A DNA stretch of 64,000 bases from Phytophthora colocasiae (taxonomy: Eukaryota > Oomycota > Peronosporomycetes > Peronosporales > Peronosporaceae): positions 744,001 to 808,000 of the forward strand of contig JAGKQI010000020.1 of NCBI GenBank assembly GCA_018806915.1. The letters run 5' to 3'. The stretch's first letter is position 1, and each line of letters opens with the position of its first letter. The notes beneath the pieces are model-generated. The model saw nothing but the letters and a program-made list of their open reading frames with translations. It did not search any database and was not told where the DNA came from. Both the position numbers and the translations under genes were made by a program. Of this stretch, positions 1-11,172 are shown in pieces.

Positions 1-15
1 GGAACTTAGTCCTCT

Positions 16-2615
16 TTACAGTTCATCCTTTTCATCGACAACCGATTCAACTGACTCCTCAGTTGCCTCAGCATCATCTAGCTGTGGGCTTTCCTCGGAC
101 TCATCCAAATCTTCCGCCTCTTCTTCGTCTACTTCCTCCTCCTCTTCAGGGACTTCGATCTCCGGTTCCAGTTCCATACTTTCGATACCCATGCTGCTCT
201 TCATGATGCGGTGCACGCGTTCCGAGAAGTGGGTTGTGTCCGCCATGTCGAAGCCTGAGTTGATGAGAGCCGTATCGTACAGCAGCCAAGCGAGATCCTT
301 GGTTTCCTTTTTTTCGGAGTCGCTTAGCATCAGCTCATTCAGCTTGGAGACAATCGGGTGGCGAGGGTTCAGCTCCAAAATTGCGGATCCAGCACCGTAC
401 ATCGGCGAGTTCTTCTCGCCACTAGCAAACGTCTGGGACTTCATGATGCGCTGCATGTTAGCAGAGTAACCCCACTGCGAGGTCACCATAACGGCAGGCG
501 AATCCACAACGCGCTGCGACATCGTCACACGAGAAATCTTGTCGCCGTATAGCGTCTTCAATGCGGTTGTGAGCGCCACGTACTTGTCAGCGTATAGCTG
601 CTCACGCTTCTTCATGAGCGATTCGTCCTCGTCGCCGAACTTAATACCTTCCTTGGTAATAGACACAAGCTTCCTGCCGTCATACTCCGACATGTGCGAC
701 ACCATGTATTCGTCCAGGGCATCCACAAAGTAAAGTACCTCGAGGCCCTTCGCACGCATTTTCTCCATGAAGGGAGATTTCTCGCACGCCTCAGCGTTCT
801 CAGCAGCGATATAGTAGATCGAGTCCTGCCAGTCCTTCATTCGGTCCACATATTGCTCCAGCGAAGTCCACTTGCCGTCACTCTTGCTCGTTACAAAGCG
901 CAAGAGCTTTACCAACTTGGCGCGGTTGGCAGCATCGTCCATGACGCCAAGTTTAATGTTCTTGCCGAATTCCTCCCAGAACTTGTTGTAGGAAGCATTT
1001 CCGTCCTCTTCCTCTCCTTCCTCTTCTCCCTCAACAGCCTCATCTGATTCCTTCTTAGCATCAGCTTCAGCATCGATCGAAGCGTCTGCCTCCACCTCTT
1101 CTTCTTCCTCCTCATCGTCGTCGTCTTCATCATTCTCAGACAGCTTGCGAAGCATTTCCAGAACCTTGCGAACCAGCTTTTTACGGATAACACGCAGGAT
1201 CTTGTTCTCCTGCAACGTTTCACGCGAGACATTGATCGGCAAGTCGTCTGAGTCGACAACACCAGCGATGAAGTTCAGGTAACGGGGAAGGAAGTCATCG
1301 AAGTCATCCGTGATAAGTACCTTCCGGACGTACAGTTTAATGTCCGCCTTCTGGTTCTCAAAACGAGTGTACAGGTCACGAGGTGCCTGGCCAGGAACGT
1401 ACAGAATTGACTTGAACTCAATCTCACCCTCTGCCTTGAAGTGGATCCACGTCAGAGGATTCGTGATGTCAGTCTTCTGCAGCGAGTGGTAAAAGCTCTC
1501 GTACTCCTCGTCACTGATGTCATCCTTGGAGCGTGTCCAAATAGCCTTGACCTCGTTGACGCGTTCCCAGTTCCAAACGGTGCGGGTCTCCGTGCGCTTC
1601 TTGGGAGCCTTTGCCTCCTCGTCTTCCTCCACGGCCTCCAGTTCTTCGTCCTCCTCGCCAGTTTTCTCAGTCTCTTTCTCGTCTTCAGCAGTCTCCTCGA
1701 CATCCACGGGTTCTTCTTCTACCTCGTACGTCTCGGTCGAGCTCGCGTTCACATAGATAGGGAACGTAATGAACTCACTGTAGTGTCCTACGAGGCTCTT
1801 GAGTTTGTCCTGGTCTTCGAACTCAGTAGCGTCCGGCTTGAGGAATAGTGTAATTTCGGTACCACGACCAAGCGTATCACCACGTGGGTCCTTTGTAATC
1901 GTGAAGGATGCATTGGCATCAGACTCCCAGATGTACTGGTCGTCATCGTTGTTCTTGCTCACGACGCGCACACGGTCAGCAACGAGGTAGACAGAGTAAA
2001 AGCCGACACCGAACTGGCCAATAAGGCTGCTGTCGCCAGCACTGGCTTGCATAGCCTCCACAAAGTTCGCAGTGCCAGACTTGGCGACCGTGCCGAGGTT
2101 GTTGACAAGGTCATCCTTGGTCATACCGACGCCCGTGTCGCGAATGGTGAGTGTGTGGGCGTCCTTGTCGAAACTGATGCGGATTTCGAGGTCATGCAGC
2201 TTGCCCAGCAGCTCATTGTTAGATAGCGCCAGGAAGCGGATTTTGTCCAACGCGTCCGAGGCGTTGGAGATAAGCTCACGTAAGAAGATCTCCTTGGTAC
2301 GGTACAACGAGTTAATGAGGATGTCCATGAGGCGCGAGACCTCAGCCTGGAACGCGAATGTCTCGCCACCAGTCATCGGCTCATCGTCCAGCTCATCCAC
2401 CAGAAGATTCGGCGTCTTTGTTCTACAAAGACAAAGCCACAAAGCGTTAGTTCCACATTATTTGAAAGAGACAAAGACGACCAATTGACGCACCCCAGCA
2501 CGTCGTCTGAGCCTGTGGACACTTCCGCATGGGCGCTACCCGAGGATAGCGCACTGTAGCACAGAGCTACGGTCACAACTAGCAGCAGCAGCGACGATCG
2601 GCGTCTTGTCTTCAT
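16..2615 (-). CDS. GRP94: Endoplasmin/GRP94, ER-resident HSP90 chaperone
   Basis: ATP-dependent HSP90 chaperone of the endoplasmic reticulum lumen that folds secreted and membrane clients. Two exons are read: 2494-2615 and 16-2422, joined by a GT-AG intron at 2423-2493, giving 842 residues. The first exon encodes a signal peptide with a basic start (MKTRRRS) and a leucine/valine-rich core. The second holds the GHKL ATPase domain ([32 protein letters not shown]), a charged acidic linker, the middle domain (NVSRETLQ) and the C-terminal dimerisation domain. The protein ends in KDEL, the ER retrieval signal, which separates it from cytosolic HSP90. A second acidic stretch ([18 protein letters not shown]) lies inside the middle domain, where animal GRP94 is shorter. 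It is divergent from the canopy gene, with 299 bp between the start codons. Identification is very secure; the splice site is inferred from frame continuity. Confidence 0.97.
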
Positions 2616-2914
2616 CGACTTGAGATCTTCTGGGTGAAATCGAAAATGAGCTTCGATTGAAATGCATGAACAGCCGCTTGAAGCGATCTTTCCATGGATC
2701 TGGTAAATCACTAGGAATTACAGAAAACAGTACGATTTAAGTAATTTTGAGGACAATGACCAGGCGCGTCCACGTGGTACACGTCCGGCGAGTTTCTAGA
2801 ATACCTGCTGAAAGAGATATAACCGATCAAAATCGTATTGGGAAGATAGATGAATCCGATTGGTCTAAAATAGACAGGCACTGAAAACTGACTCATACTC
2901 AGACTTGGACGACG
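2616..2914. promoter_or_regulatory. Divergent promoter of GRP94 and canopy
   Basis: This 299-bp space separates the two divergent start codons and must hold both promoters. A palindromic CCACGTGG (G-box, ACGT core) is at 2770-2777, and an inverted CCAAT box (ATTGG) is near 2860. ACGT-core sites are bound by bZIP factors, and CCAAT plus CCACG elements drive ER-stress genes in animals. The spacing here, about 80 bp, does not match the animal ERSE, so stress control is only a guess. Confidence 0.5.
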
Positions 2915-3847
2915 ATGGTGAAGGTGGCGGCATTGGCACTCGCAGCGGCGGCCGTGCTGCCTTTAGCGCTTGGATGGACTGACCGGTATGACAGCTGCGC
3001 ATATTGATACGCTTATGGAATTTTAAGGTTTGGTCATGGTGAAATTCGGTTTTGATGCTGTAGATGGAACCACGCCAAGCGCTTCAACGCCGCTGGCCAC
3101 ACGCAACTCGACTGTGACGGAGAAAGCCAACCTGCGTCTTGCTGCAGTGCGTAAACATGCTTACCTCATGTTTCTTGTGGATTATGACTGGTATCGTGCT
3201 ATCGTTTCTGGTGCGTAGTCTGCAAGTCCATCGTGTTTGAGATTGAAACGCAGTTGAACAACACGCAGGTCAGTTATTAGGAGTCCTACATGTACCTGAG
3301 AGTAGTAAATTCCTTACTCTACTGTGATGCTCCGTTTACGGCAGTATGATCACGATATGGACGTTGTCTTCCGCATCAGCGAGGAGAAGAAGCAAATCAA
3401 GTACTCACGTAGCGAGGTACTTTGCTACCCCTGCTCGTCCTAGTCTGAAATTAACGGCACATTTATACTTTTAATGCTGTTTGTTGCATACCTGTTAGGC
3501 GCGCATTCTGGAGGTTCTGGACGACGTCTGCGATCAAGTCCCGCTGGAACTCCCAGACAATAACCACAAAGCCAAGAGAATGCTCAACGCTGCGGTACGT
3601 TGCAACTTACATCTATCTATATACGATAGATACGACAACCTCCGATGGATGGCGACGGTGCTCACTATTTATTGTAGTGCAATGATTTTGTTGGTGAATA
3701 CGAGGACGAGTTGACGCGTACGTTCTTCGATGACTTTACCCCGGCCAAAGAGCGGATGTGCGGGGGAATGCTCCAAAGTAATTGATTTATGCATTCCACT
3801 TCCATTGCGATCACTACCTGTTACTAACTGCAGATTGTGTGTTGTAG
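2915..3847 (+). CDS. CNPY: Canopy/DUF3456 saposin-like ER protein
   Basis: Predicted secretory-pathway protein of the canopy (CNPY, DUF3456) family. Seven exons are read: 2915-2985, 3064-3146, 3219-3268, 3345-3416, 3499-3594, 3678-3777 and 3834-3847, all with GT-AG introns and continuous frame, giving 161 residues. The first exon encodes a signal peptide (MVKVAALALAAAAVLPLALG). The body has the family's CxxC (CCICK followed by a helix with EIE), YSRSEARILEVLDDVCDQ, AACNDFVGEYEDEL and RMCGGML, with saposin-type cysteines. Animal CNPY2 has the same blocks in the same order. Unlike several animal members, it has no C-terminal KDEL/HDEL, so retention would need a partner. The very short exons explain why no long open frame is visible here. 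CNPY3 is a GRP94 co-chaperone in mammals, and the adjacent gene is GRP94. Confidence 0.85.
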
Positions 3848-4109
3848 TCTGTCCTCAAGCTGAGAAGAAGTCGAACGAAGAGAAACACGAAGAGCTATAA
3901 CAATGCTGACTTCGCTCGAAAATCGACCTAGAGAAAATGACCGAGCCAATTGTGCTGTAGCATTGTTCATAGCTTTAGGGGCAAAATGACAACACTCCAT
4001 GTACACAACTACTGCGTGGTATCGTTTATCTAGTACTTCTTCTAACATAGAAATACATGTGCGAACTTCAACGTTTGCCGTGACATTAAGTGATGTCTCC
4101 CATGACTCT

Positions 4110-4761
4110 TTATCCTAGAGCATTCTGGGCTGATTCCTCGTCGCCGTCTTCGCCCCAGCACGCTGGCTTGCCTTTTCGCCATCGCTCCTCCAGGTTTTCC
4201 ATCGTGCACTCAAAGACAGGCTTATGGATCTTGCGGTTCACAATGTTGTGCTGCTCACACAGCCACATAGAGAACGTCGTGCGCGACTCCACTCTGCAAT
4301 ACAGCAATCATTCAAGGCAGACATCAGCATTGCAATACCACAGCGTTATTCTACCCAATGACTCACCGTGGAGGAGACTTGGCGATCTCCTTCTGAAAAT
4401 CATCAGCACAGTGAACGCACGGATACATGAGTGCGAGTGCCTCAACGAATGTCTTGGCCTTGGCCTGATACTCGGGCGACGGCTTATCCGGGTAGTAAAT
4501 GCCCATCGAATGCAGCTACAATAGTTCACAACCAACCATTAAGTGTTAGGCCGTTGCAAGTCGCTGTTTTCACGATTGATCCTCACGGACCAGTCCCCAA
4601 GTGGCGTTGCCCAGCTCCTGGCGATCCAACGGGCATTCAGCGACCGCCGCGGGCTTCACTACCGTCTTCTTGGCCTTCTTTCCCACAGCACTCTTGAACA
4701 AGTCCATCTTGTCGGCGCATACTGGCTCCACGCAGTTCGGGTCGCTCTTGGTAGCCACCAT
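4110..4761 (-). CDS. ERV1: FAD-linked sulfhydryl oxidase ERV1/ALR
   Basis: Mitochondrial intermembrane-space flavoenzyme that reoxidises Mia40 and passes electrons to cytochrome c or oxygen. Exons are 4591-4761, 4367-4515 and 4110-4293, giving 167 residues. Visible family motifs are CPLDRQELGNATWGL, the helix HSMGIYYPDKPSPEYQ, the redox-active CVHC, WLCEQHNIVNRKI (FAD-binding HxxVN), and a C-terminal cysteine pair around the EERWRKGK segment. The N-terminal tail has a CX4C pair (CVEPVC), a possible shuttle disulfide; yeast has an N-terminal CxxC and plants a C-terminal CX4C. There is no signal peptide, which fits Mia40-type import. It is divergent from the TPR gene, with 127 bp between start codons. 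Confidence 0.93.
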
Positions 4762-4888
4762 AACTCCAAGCTTCTAGAAGACACTTGACAAGGATTGTTA
4801 TGTTGCGTTTCAAATTTATGTTGCCGGATAAAGCGCAACTTTAGAACTTCAACAGAAAAACGACTGTGCCGCTTCCTGACAAAGAGCG

Positions 4889-6268
4889 ATGGCGAGGTCA
4901 CCACCACGTTCCCCTTCGAAGTCCCCGCAGAATAAGGCGTTCGATTCCTTGTATGTAATGTGCAGTGCAGCTTGTATTGTGCTACAGCATTCTCTATTGA
5001 CGCTCGCTTTTTGTGCTAGTATCAACTCGAATGTGACGACAGTGAATTCACGTGAAGGCACGCAGCTAGCCGAAGCAACGCCTCAAGTCGATTTCCCACA
5101 ACGAATTGATGCTCCGGAAAGCGTGAGTGGATACATACTTTTCAGTTGTAGTTTGGATCTTTTAATGAAGACAACGTGGGTTCCTGACACCAGATCAAAA
5201 CGCCGGAGAGAAACTTCCCCCAAACTAGAGAGGAGCGCATCCAGAAGACAGTGTTTTCACCCCATGCAACAGCTCTCCGCAAGCTCAAGACCCATATACG
5301 CTCATCTTTTGACAATGGAACAGAAGTGGAGTGCAAGTTGAGCTGTTGCTCCTCGCAGAAACTGAAAGACCGTGGCAGGGCAGTCTCTTCAAAACATATC
5401 AAGGAATATTCAATGCTGGCGGAATCGAGCAAGCGTGCGGGGCGACACGACGCCGAGTGCACTGCCTATTTGTGGTAAGTATGTCTGCCTTCAGATCGTG
5501 GCCATCAGGTTGCTAACTATTCTTTCGTCATTCAGTCTTGGGATTCTTCACGACAATGTCGAAGACTATTCAAAAGCCGTCGATTGCTACCTGCTAGTGC
5601 TGTCAATTAGCGAAAGCACGCAGAACAAACTGTTCATGGGACTTGCTGCCAACTGCATCGGGGTCAACTACCAACTCCTATCTTCCTCCAAGAAAGATTA
5701 CAGCTACACTGGCAAGTTTGTGGACCCACAGAATCGTAGCCTGCAGAGCGCGCTAGTGTACCATCAAAAACACCTGGAAGTGGCGGATGATGCTGGCAAA
5801 TTCGTAGCGCACCTGAATATGGGGTTGACGCTTGGTTCTCTGGACCGGCCAAACGAAGCTGCTCACTACTATCAGGAGGCACTTCGCTTGGCTATCCAGT
5901 TGAACAGCGCGTACGGTCAGAGCCTTGCAGTCGGAAACTTGGGGCTACTGGCTAGCCGTCAGAACGACCTGGACACAGCGATTGCATGCATCAATCAGCA
6001 TCTGCAGCTCATTCAGTCAGTCAATGATCGACCAGCTGAGACTTTTGCATGGATTCAGCTCGGTCATCTTGCAAGTCGACGTGCAGAATACGAGAAGGCA
6101 GAGCGGGCGTTTGACCAGGCTCATCGATTAGCCCAGGAATTGGGTGACACTGGCACCGTGAAGCAGTGCAGCTGCTACTTAGGTGTTGCCCGGGCGCGAC
6201 TTCAGATGCAGGCCTACGTTCGTCAACTCACAACCTCGTTATTGCCAGAAACTACCGGTAGTGCATGA
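4889..6268 (+). CDS. Tetratricopeptide-repeat protein
   Basis: Four exons are read: 4889-4950, 5020-5122, 5194-5474 and 5536-6268, in continuous frame, giving 392 residues. The first about 130 residues are low-complexity and basic (MARSPPRSPSKSPQNK). The rest is helical TPR sequence with typical spacing, for example GLAANCIGVNYQLL, AHLNMGLTLGSLDRPNEAAHYYQEALRL (split across one repeat), AVGNLGLLASRQNDLDTAI and LGHLASRRAEYEKAERAF. At least five repeats are visible. The pattern resembles the TPR arrays of GPSM2/TTC29-like scaffold proteins, but I cannot assign an orthologue. TPR arrays bind peptide ligands; the partner is unknown. It shares a short divergent promoter with ERV1, which need not imply shared function. 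Confidence 0.8.
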
Positions 6269-6371
6269 AAGCGATGTCCACTTCAACACAGCTTCATTCT
6301 TTCACAACTCAGGCACATCCTTTTCTTGTTGTGCTGAGATTATCTTTATTCTTCACATGACTTGGCCAGCA

Positions 6372-7642
6372 TTAATCCTTCATCTCAATCATCTTGATAA
6401 CACCGTCACGGTTGGAGTTCTTATCACTTGAAGCCTTGTCACCAACATAGGCCAGCACGTTCTTGCTTGGATGCCAGCTTAAGTACTGAAGGTTGTTCTG
6501 GAGCTGCAGGTTGACGACCTTCTCGCCACTTTCTACATTCACCACAACCAAAGAGGGCTCATCCATCCCAATCGCGATATACTTGCCATCGTGACTGAAG
6601 CGAACGAGGCGAATACTCGCTCTGCAAATAACCGGTGCAAATCATTTCGTCAGTAAACTCCATCTTCCAGTGCTGACTGAAGAGCCCATATAAATACGTA
6701 CGTTGTGACCACAAACGTCTTGACGCAATATAGTTCCTCTAAGTCCCAGACACTCACCAGCGAGTCCAGACCACCTAGAGCCAAGAATCTGCAGAATTCA
6801 AAACCAATGTTACTTATCCAAGCAAAGGAAAAAATCCTATGCAAACCGTACCTTCCAGATGGATGAAAGTCCAAGCAAAAACAGCTTCCAGCGTGTGCCA
6901 TAACCTGCTCGCACCACCAGAAAAATGCACGAATGTAAATCACAACCAAGACAAAACACATCTACATAACAATTGCTTTTCACCTTGTGCGCGCTTTCCA
7001 GGTTGGGATTGCTCTTCTTCTCCGTAACTACTCGCATGATCTCAAACGTGCCAAACCCAGCGGCATGACCAGCCGCCACGAACAAGAAGCCGGTCTTGCT
7101 GAACTGCATCTCGTACGACTCAAAAGGATTCACCACTCGCCGCACTACACGAGCTCTGCGCGTGTCGATTAGCGTGATGCCGTCCAAGTTGCCCACAACG
7201 ACGTACTTGGCGTCGTGGCTATAAGCGACATTCACAGCATCACTAGGTAGAGAAACGCTATTGACGATACGGCCAGTCTTGGTGTCCCAAAAGCGCACGG
7301 TCTTGTCAGCACCAGTACTGGCCAAGCGGTGAGGCGTCGTGGGGTCCCAGGCCAACGAAAGGATTGAGTCCGAGTGGCCACGAAGGTTCATAAGCTCTCG
7401 ATCCTAACGCATACAACAATGTATGAGTAATTAACTGGAAACAATTTAATGTGATAGAAAATCAGTCGTACTGTGGAAGGATCCCAGATACGGATACTGC
7501 GGTCGTTGGAGCCCGATGCCAACATGGAGCCATCGCAGTTGAAGCCCAGCGCGTATACTTTACGCGAGTGTCCATCCAGTTCTGGTAGCTGCACGTAGGC
7601 CGTCGCCTTGCCCCGCGTCATGCTCTCGCCTCGCAGCGCCAT
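6372..7642 (-). CDS. THOC3: THO complex subunit 3 (WD40, TREX mRNA export)
   Basis: WD40 propeller subunit of the THO/TREX complex, which couples nuclear transcription to mRNA export. Five exons are read: 7472-7642, 6984-7403, 6852-6904, 6702-6788 and 6372-6621, giving 326 residues with phases that match throughout. WD repeats are clear: GHSRKVYALGFNCDGSMLASGSNDRSIRIWD, GHSDSILSLAWDP followed by LASTGADKTVRFWD, and later FLALGGLDSLVSVWDLEEL and LSWHPSKNVLAYVGD. Repeat order and the short final blade (VIKMIEMKD) match THOC3/TEX1. The start is the only ATG near the first WD repeat. It is divergent from the lipase gene, with 178 bp between start codons. Confidence 0.9.
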
Positions 7643-7820
7643 CGTCCTGGCAAATTAGGTAGATTTGATGTGGCATATATCGTTTTTCACAGGAACAACT
7701 TCGAGGGGTTTCTATCATGATAAAGAGTCTATCATATTCGCACCCACGCAAGGGAAAGGTGCAGCAACGTCAAGCGTTGTCGACTCGCCACACCAGGACT
7801 TGCCAAGCCATTGACAATTG

Positions 7821-10583
7821 ATGGCGACTCGACCTGGCCGAGGCGGTGACGTACCCATACTGGAGGCGGACCGTCTGGGACGCTCGTCCTCCGTCTCGGT
7901 GGACGCCCACGGCGGTCAGTTCGATGCGGCGTCCAGTCCTCCGAACAGGCGCAACGTTCATTTACGTGACGCCGCTGTGGGATATTCGGACCGCTTGCTG
8001 CACGCATATAAGCACAAGGATCGCGTTTTAGCCACATCCCAAGGACGCGAAGAGGAACTGCATGCCTACAGTCAGGCATCCGGCAAGTGGCGATTCTATC
8101 GTACGCTATGCCAAGTCCGGTTCGGCTATTTGTCGTTTCTGGTGGTTATGATGGTGCTGATGTTCTCGTTTACACTACTGATGGAGATCTTCTTCGCTAT
8201 TTTCCTGCCTAGCGCCAAGTACGACGAGTATTATACTGTGCGAGCTGTGATCTCGTTGATACTACTGCCGGTGGTGCTCTTCTTCCTGTCCTACATCTTC
8301 GAAGAGGCCTCGAGACTCTTTCTGGACGCACTCAACAAATCGGACGGTTCGCTGCCGAACTTTCGACTGGCACTGGCTGTTGTGATCCACTACCTTCGTC
8401 ATAAGTCAGAGTTGGTGGAGCCGGAAGAATCCGACGACCTACCTGCTGAAGAACCGGAGGCGCACGGGATTGGCGAGCTGCGGAGGAGTCGGACAAGTGC
8501 CATTCCTTTGGGGAAACTACGTCCTAGAGGGTCGTTACTGCTAACAGCCAAGGACGACCCGTTCTTGGATGAAGATAAGGAAGAAGAGGACGAAGCCTGG
8601 GAACGCAAGGAAGCGGCTGCTGAAAAACAAAAAGCTGTCGTGGAAGCGACAGAAGCGAGAGTTGGCGAGGGTCCTCAAAAAAGAACTGCTAAGGACCGAT
8701 GGAAGCGTATTCAGGCAGCAGTAAAGACTACTCTTCTCATCAAAAAGGTGCAGGACGAAGGCCCAGCTATTGACCTGTCGACTTTTCTTGTTGTGGACAT
8801 TGTCTGTCCTGTGGTTTTCGAAGTTGTGACGGCTGCTTCAATGATTCTTAAGTTCGTGACAAGCTGGTCTATGTCTGACGCATTCTTGACTTACGTCCAA
8901 ACGGGATTCTGGTGCGTCGCTGGGTATCTGGTGCTGTGGATGATTGCACACTTTTGGAGCAGCCGTAATGAAAAAATGCGCGTTATTGTGAGCAACTACC
9001 GCCGAAGAAGGCGCATCATGCGTCGAGCAGTCAGTTCTATTGAACGTAAAAAGCGTGCTGAGCACCTCTGGTTGTTGGACGTTGGTTTTCGATTCATCCA
9101 TCATGTCGGAGTGGCGTTGCATCCTACCGGTTGGATCTGTTTCAAAAAATCAAAGAAGGACAATAAGAAGCGTCGTAAGACACCAGTCGACGAAGTCACT
9201 ATTCCAATTGCAGGTGCTGGAAACCCCGATCAAATTTCTTCTACTGCTGCAAGCACCGGTGTTGAATCTGGTGCAGACTCTGGCCGATCTCATGCTGCGT
9301 CGGTGTATGTTTCACGTCTGAAGAAAATGAAGGAGTTTCGAGCATGGGCACGTTCGCGCAACCCATGGCACAACTTGTCTCTCAATGTTCGGGCCGCAAT
9401 TTTATTACTTCTCGTTGTTGGGTCTGCGTTGCTATCGCTGGAAACTTTTTTCATCGGCTGGCCAATCATGGGCATGTGCCTCATTGCTCTCAGCTCTGTG
9501 GTGCAAAGGCGGTTTCCACAGATTTTTGGCCGCGCATTTCGAAAGTTCATTTCGGCTTTCGTGGTTGTCTCACTCATCTTTTTCTCCTCGTCGTTTATTA
9601 TCGGCACGTTCGTATCCGGTGGCGCTTTTAAACTGGGAAGGTTTGATAACTCGACTGCGTTGGTATCAAGCGAGTTCAAAACTACGCATGGTATTTCAGA
9701 TTCAATCACCATTAACGGAAAGGTGATTAGCTTTGATGATACCTCCGAATACGCGGCTTGTAGTATCAGTTACCAAGGACTCTCCGTGTTGGATCTGGCA
9801 CTAGTAGCCGACGCCGCATATGGCACTACCACGGACATCCAGAAATCAGCGCTCGACAATCGTTTTAATGGAACTGAGCTACAGGACTGGGAATACGTGG
9901 CTCGCAACAACGAGAGCACTGACGGGCAATTTTGGATGGAAATTTACTTCCCAGCAGCCAATATGACTGTCATCGCGGTGAGAGGTACTGCATCTGCGAC
10001 GGATGCTCTTCAAGATATGCATTTTTGGTTTGGTGTGTGCGTGATGCAAGCTGTGAATGTGTTTATACCATTCCTGAAGCAGTTGCCTCGCGCATTCGTG
10101 GTGAAAATGCTATCCATGCGTCTTATCTCAAGTGTGATGCCAGCACCCGTGTACACTGACGTGCTCCATCATGCCGTAGATACACGTGCCCGTGTGGGAA
10201 ATAACCTCGTCATCACTGGGCACAGTCTAGGTGGCGCTATCGCAGCCATGATTGGAGCTAAGACCAAGACTAGCGCCGTGTCATTTTCAGGGCCGGGGCT
10301 GCTTTACTCGTTGGGGCGTTTTGACATCACGTCTCAAGACGTTCGCGACTACGTATTAACTATGAAGCCCAGGAAGGATATCGTTCCACAGGTTGACGAG
10401 CTCGGCGGCTTGGTTCAGGAGATTCGTTGCAAGAAATCTTCTCCGATGGGCTGCCACAGCACCAGCACTCACTTGTGCGAGCTGTATTTCTCCTGCGGTG
10501 ACCCAAGACAGCGGAACTGGTCTACAAACGAACAATGCATTGCGTATAGTGCACTTGCTTCTGATGACGATGAAGACGAATAG
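7821..10583 (+). CDS. Multi-pass membrane class-3 lipase
   Basis: Intronless, 920 residues from the first ATG; a TTG lies one codon upstream. The N-terminal 650 residues hold about six hydrophobic segments, for example FLVVMMVLMFSFTLLMEIFF, AVISLILLPVVLFFLSYIF, FWCVAGYLVLWMIAHF and FISAFVVVSLIFFSSSFIIG, separated by acidic or basic cytosolic loops. The C-terminal part is a lipase_3 alpha/beta hydrolase. It has VIAVRGTASATDALQDM, the nucleophile elbow GHSLGGAIAAM near residue 800, and MKPRKDIVPQVDELGG carrying the probable catalytic Asp. A His follows in a cysteine-containing tail. The layout (membrane domain plus lipase) resembles diacylglycerol-lipase-like enzymes, so a membrane lipid substrate is likely. 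Specificity cannot be read from sequence. Confidence 0.85.
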   Translation: MATRPGRGGDVPILEADRLGRSSSVSVDAHGGQFDAASSPPNRRNVHLRDAAVGYSDRLLHAYKHKDRVLATSQGREEELHAYSQASGKWRFYRTLCQVRFGYLSFLVVMMVLMFSFTLLMEIFFAIFLPSAKYDEYYTVRAVISLILLPVVLFFLSYIFEEASRLFLDALNKSDGSLPNFRLALAVVIHYLRHKSELVEPEESDDLPAEEPEAHGIGELRRSRTSAIPLGKLRPRGSLLLTAKDDPFLDEDKEEEDEAWERKEAAAEKQKAVVEATEARVGEGPQKRTAKDRWKRIQAAVKTTLLIKKVQDEGPAIDLSTFLVVDIVCPVVFEVVTAASMILKFVTSWSMSDAFLTYVQTGFWCVAGYLVLWMIAHFWSSRNEKMRVIVSNYRRRRRIMRRAVSSIERKKRAEHLWLLDVGFRFIHHVGVALHPTGWICFKKSKKDNKKRRKTPVDEVTIPIAGAGNPDQISSTAASTGVESGADSGRSHAASVYVSRLKKMKEFRAWARSRNPWHNLSLNVRAAILLLLVVGSALLSLETFFIGWPIMGMCLIALSSVVQRRFPQIFGRAFRKFISAFVVVSLIFFSSSFIIGTFVSGGAFKLGRFDNSTALVSSEFKTTHGISDSITINGKVISFDDTSEYAACSISYQGLSVLDLALVADAAYGTTTDIQKSALDNRFNGTELQDWEYVARNNESTDGQFWMEIYFPAANMTVIAVRGTASATDALQDMHFWFGVCVMQAVNVFIPFLKQLPRAFVVKMLSMRLISSVMPAPVYTDVLHHAVDTRARVGNNLVITGHSLGGAIAAMIGAKTKTSAVSFSGPGLLYSLGRFDITSQDVRDYVLTMKPRKDIVPQVDELGGLVQEIRCKKSSPMGCHSTSTHLCELYFSCGDPRQRNWSTNEQCIAYSALASDDDEDE

Positions 10584-10704
10584 TAGGGTCACATGACGGC
10601 AGTAGTGAGATTAAGATAAAGAATACGATGTTTGTCACTAATGAAGTTGTAAACGAATCCTGATACATTATTCAGAGACCTGTAGAGATCTTGCAAGGCC
10701 TTGG

Positions 10705-11111
10705 TTAACCATTTCCTGCAGCCGATACACGAGGCACGTCGTGGTGTTCAGTTAGACTACCTAGGTGCTGATTGAGTTCTTCCATGCGCTCTCTGTACGT
10801 CTTGGACGCCAGCTTTTCAATCTCCTCTTGCTCCTAGTAGCACCAATACGTTAATATACCTGCATACCAATTAAATTATCTACCATGACAGAACTCACCC
10901 TCTTCTTCTGATGCTCGGCGTGTCGACGTTGTGCAGGAGTCATTTCGTCCGTGTCCACATCCAGATCGTCGTTCTTGTCATGATCGTGGCTTTGTTCTTC
11001 TTCTTCACGACGCTTCAATGCCTTTTTGTGCTTCTTGTGCTTGTGCTTGGACGCCACCTTGAGCTTACTGCCGTTCTTGAGCTTGAGCTTGCCTCGCTTC
11101 ACGTTCTCCAT
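10705..11111 (-). CDS. FAM32A: FAM32A-type spliceosome factor
   Basis: Small basic nuclear protein; human FAM32A is an exon-ligation (step II, C* complex) factor. Exons are 10899-11111 and 10705-10833, giving 113 residues. The N-terminus has the family start GKLKLKNGSKLK and a Lys/His-rich stretch. The middle has the hallmark DEMTPAQRRHAEHQKKR, and the second exon gives ASKTYRERMEELNQHLGSLTEHHDVPRVS. In the human protein the order TPAQ, SKTHKQRVEDFN, LTEHYDIPKVS is the same. The second exon is too short to stand out as an open frame. The gene is divergent from the cysteine-rich unknown gene, with 61 bp between start codons. Confidence 0.9.
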
Positions 11112-11172
11112 CTTCGAATAATTAATTTTGAACTGGTGTGTCGCACATTAGAAGAAAAAAATTAACAGACGA

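Noticed and set aside
191..2488. Several plus-strand open frames opposite the GRP94 gene, up to 138 codons
   Set aside because: They are antisense shadows of a highly conserved chaperone gene and show no domain or signal.
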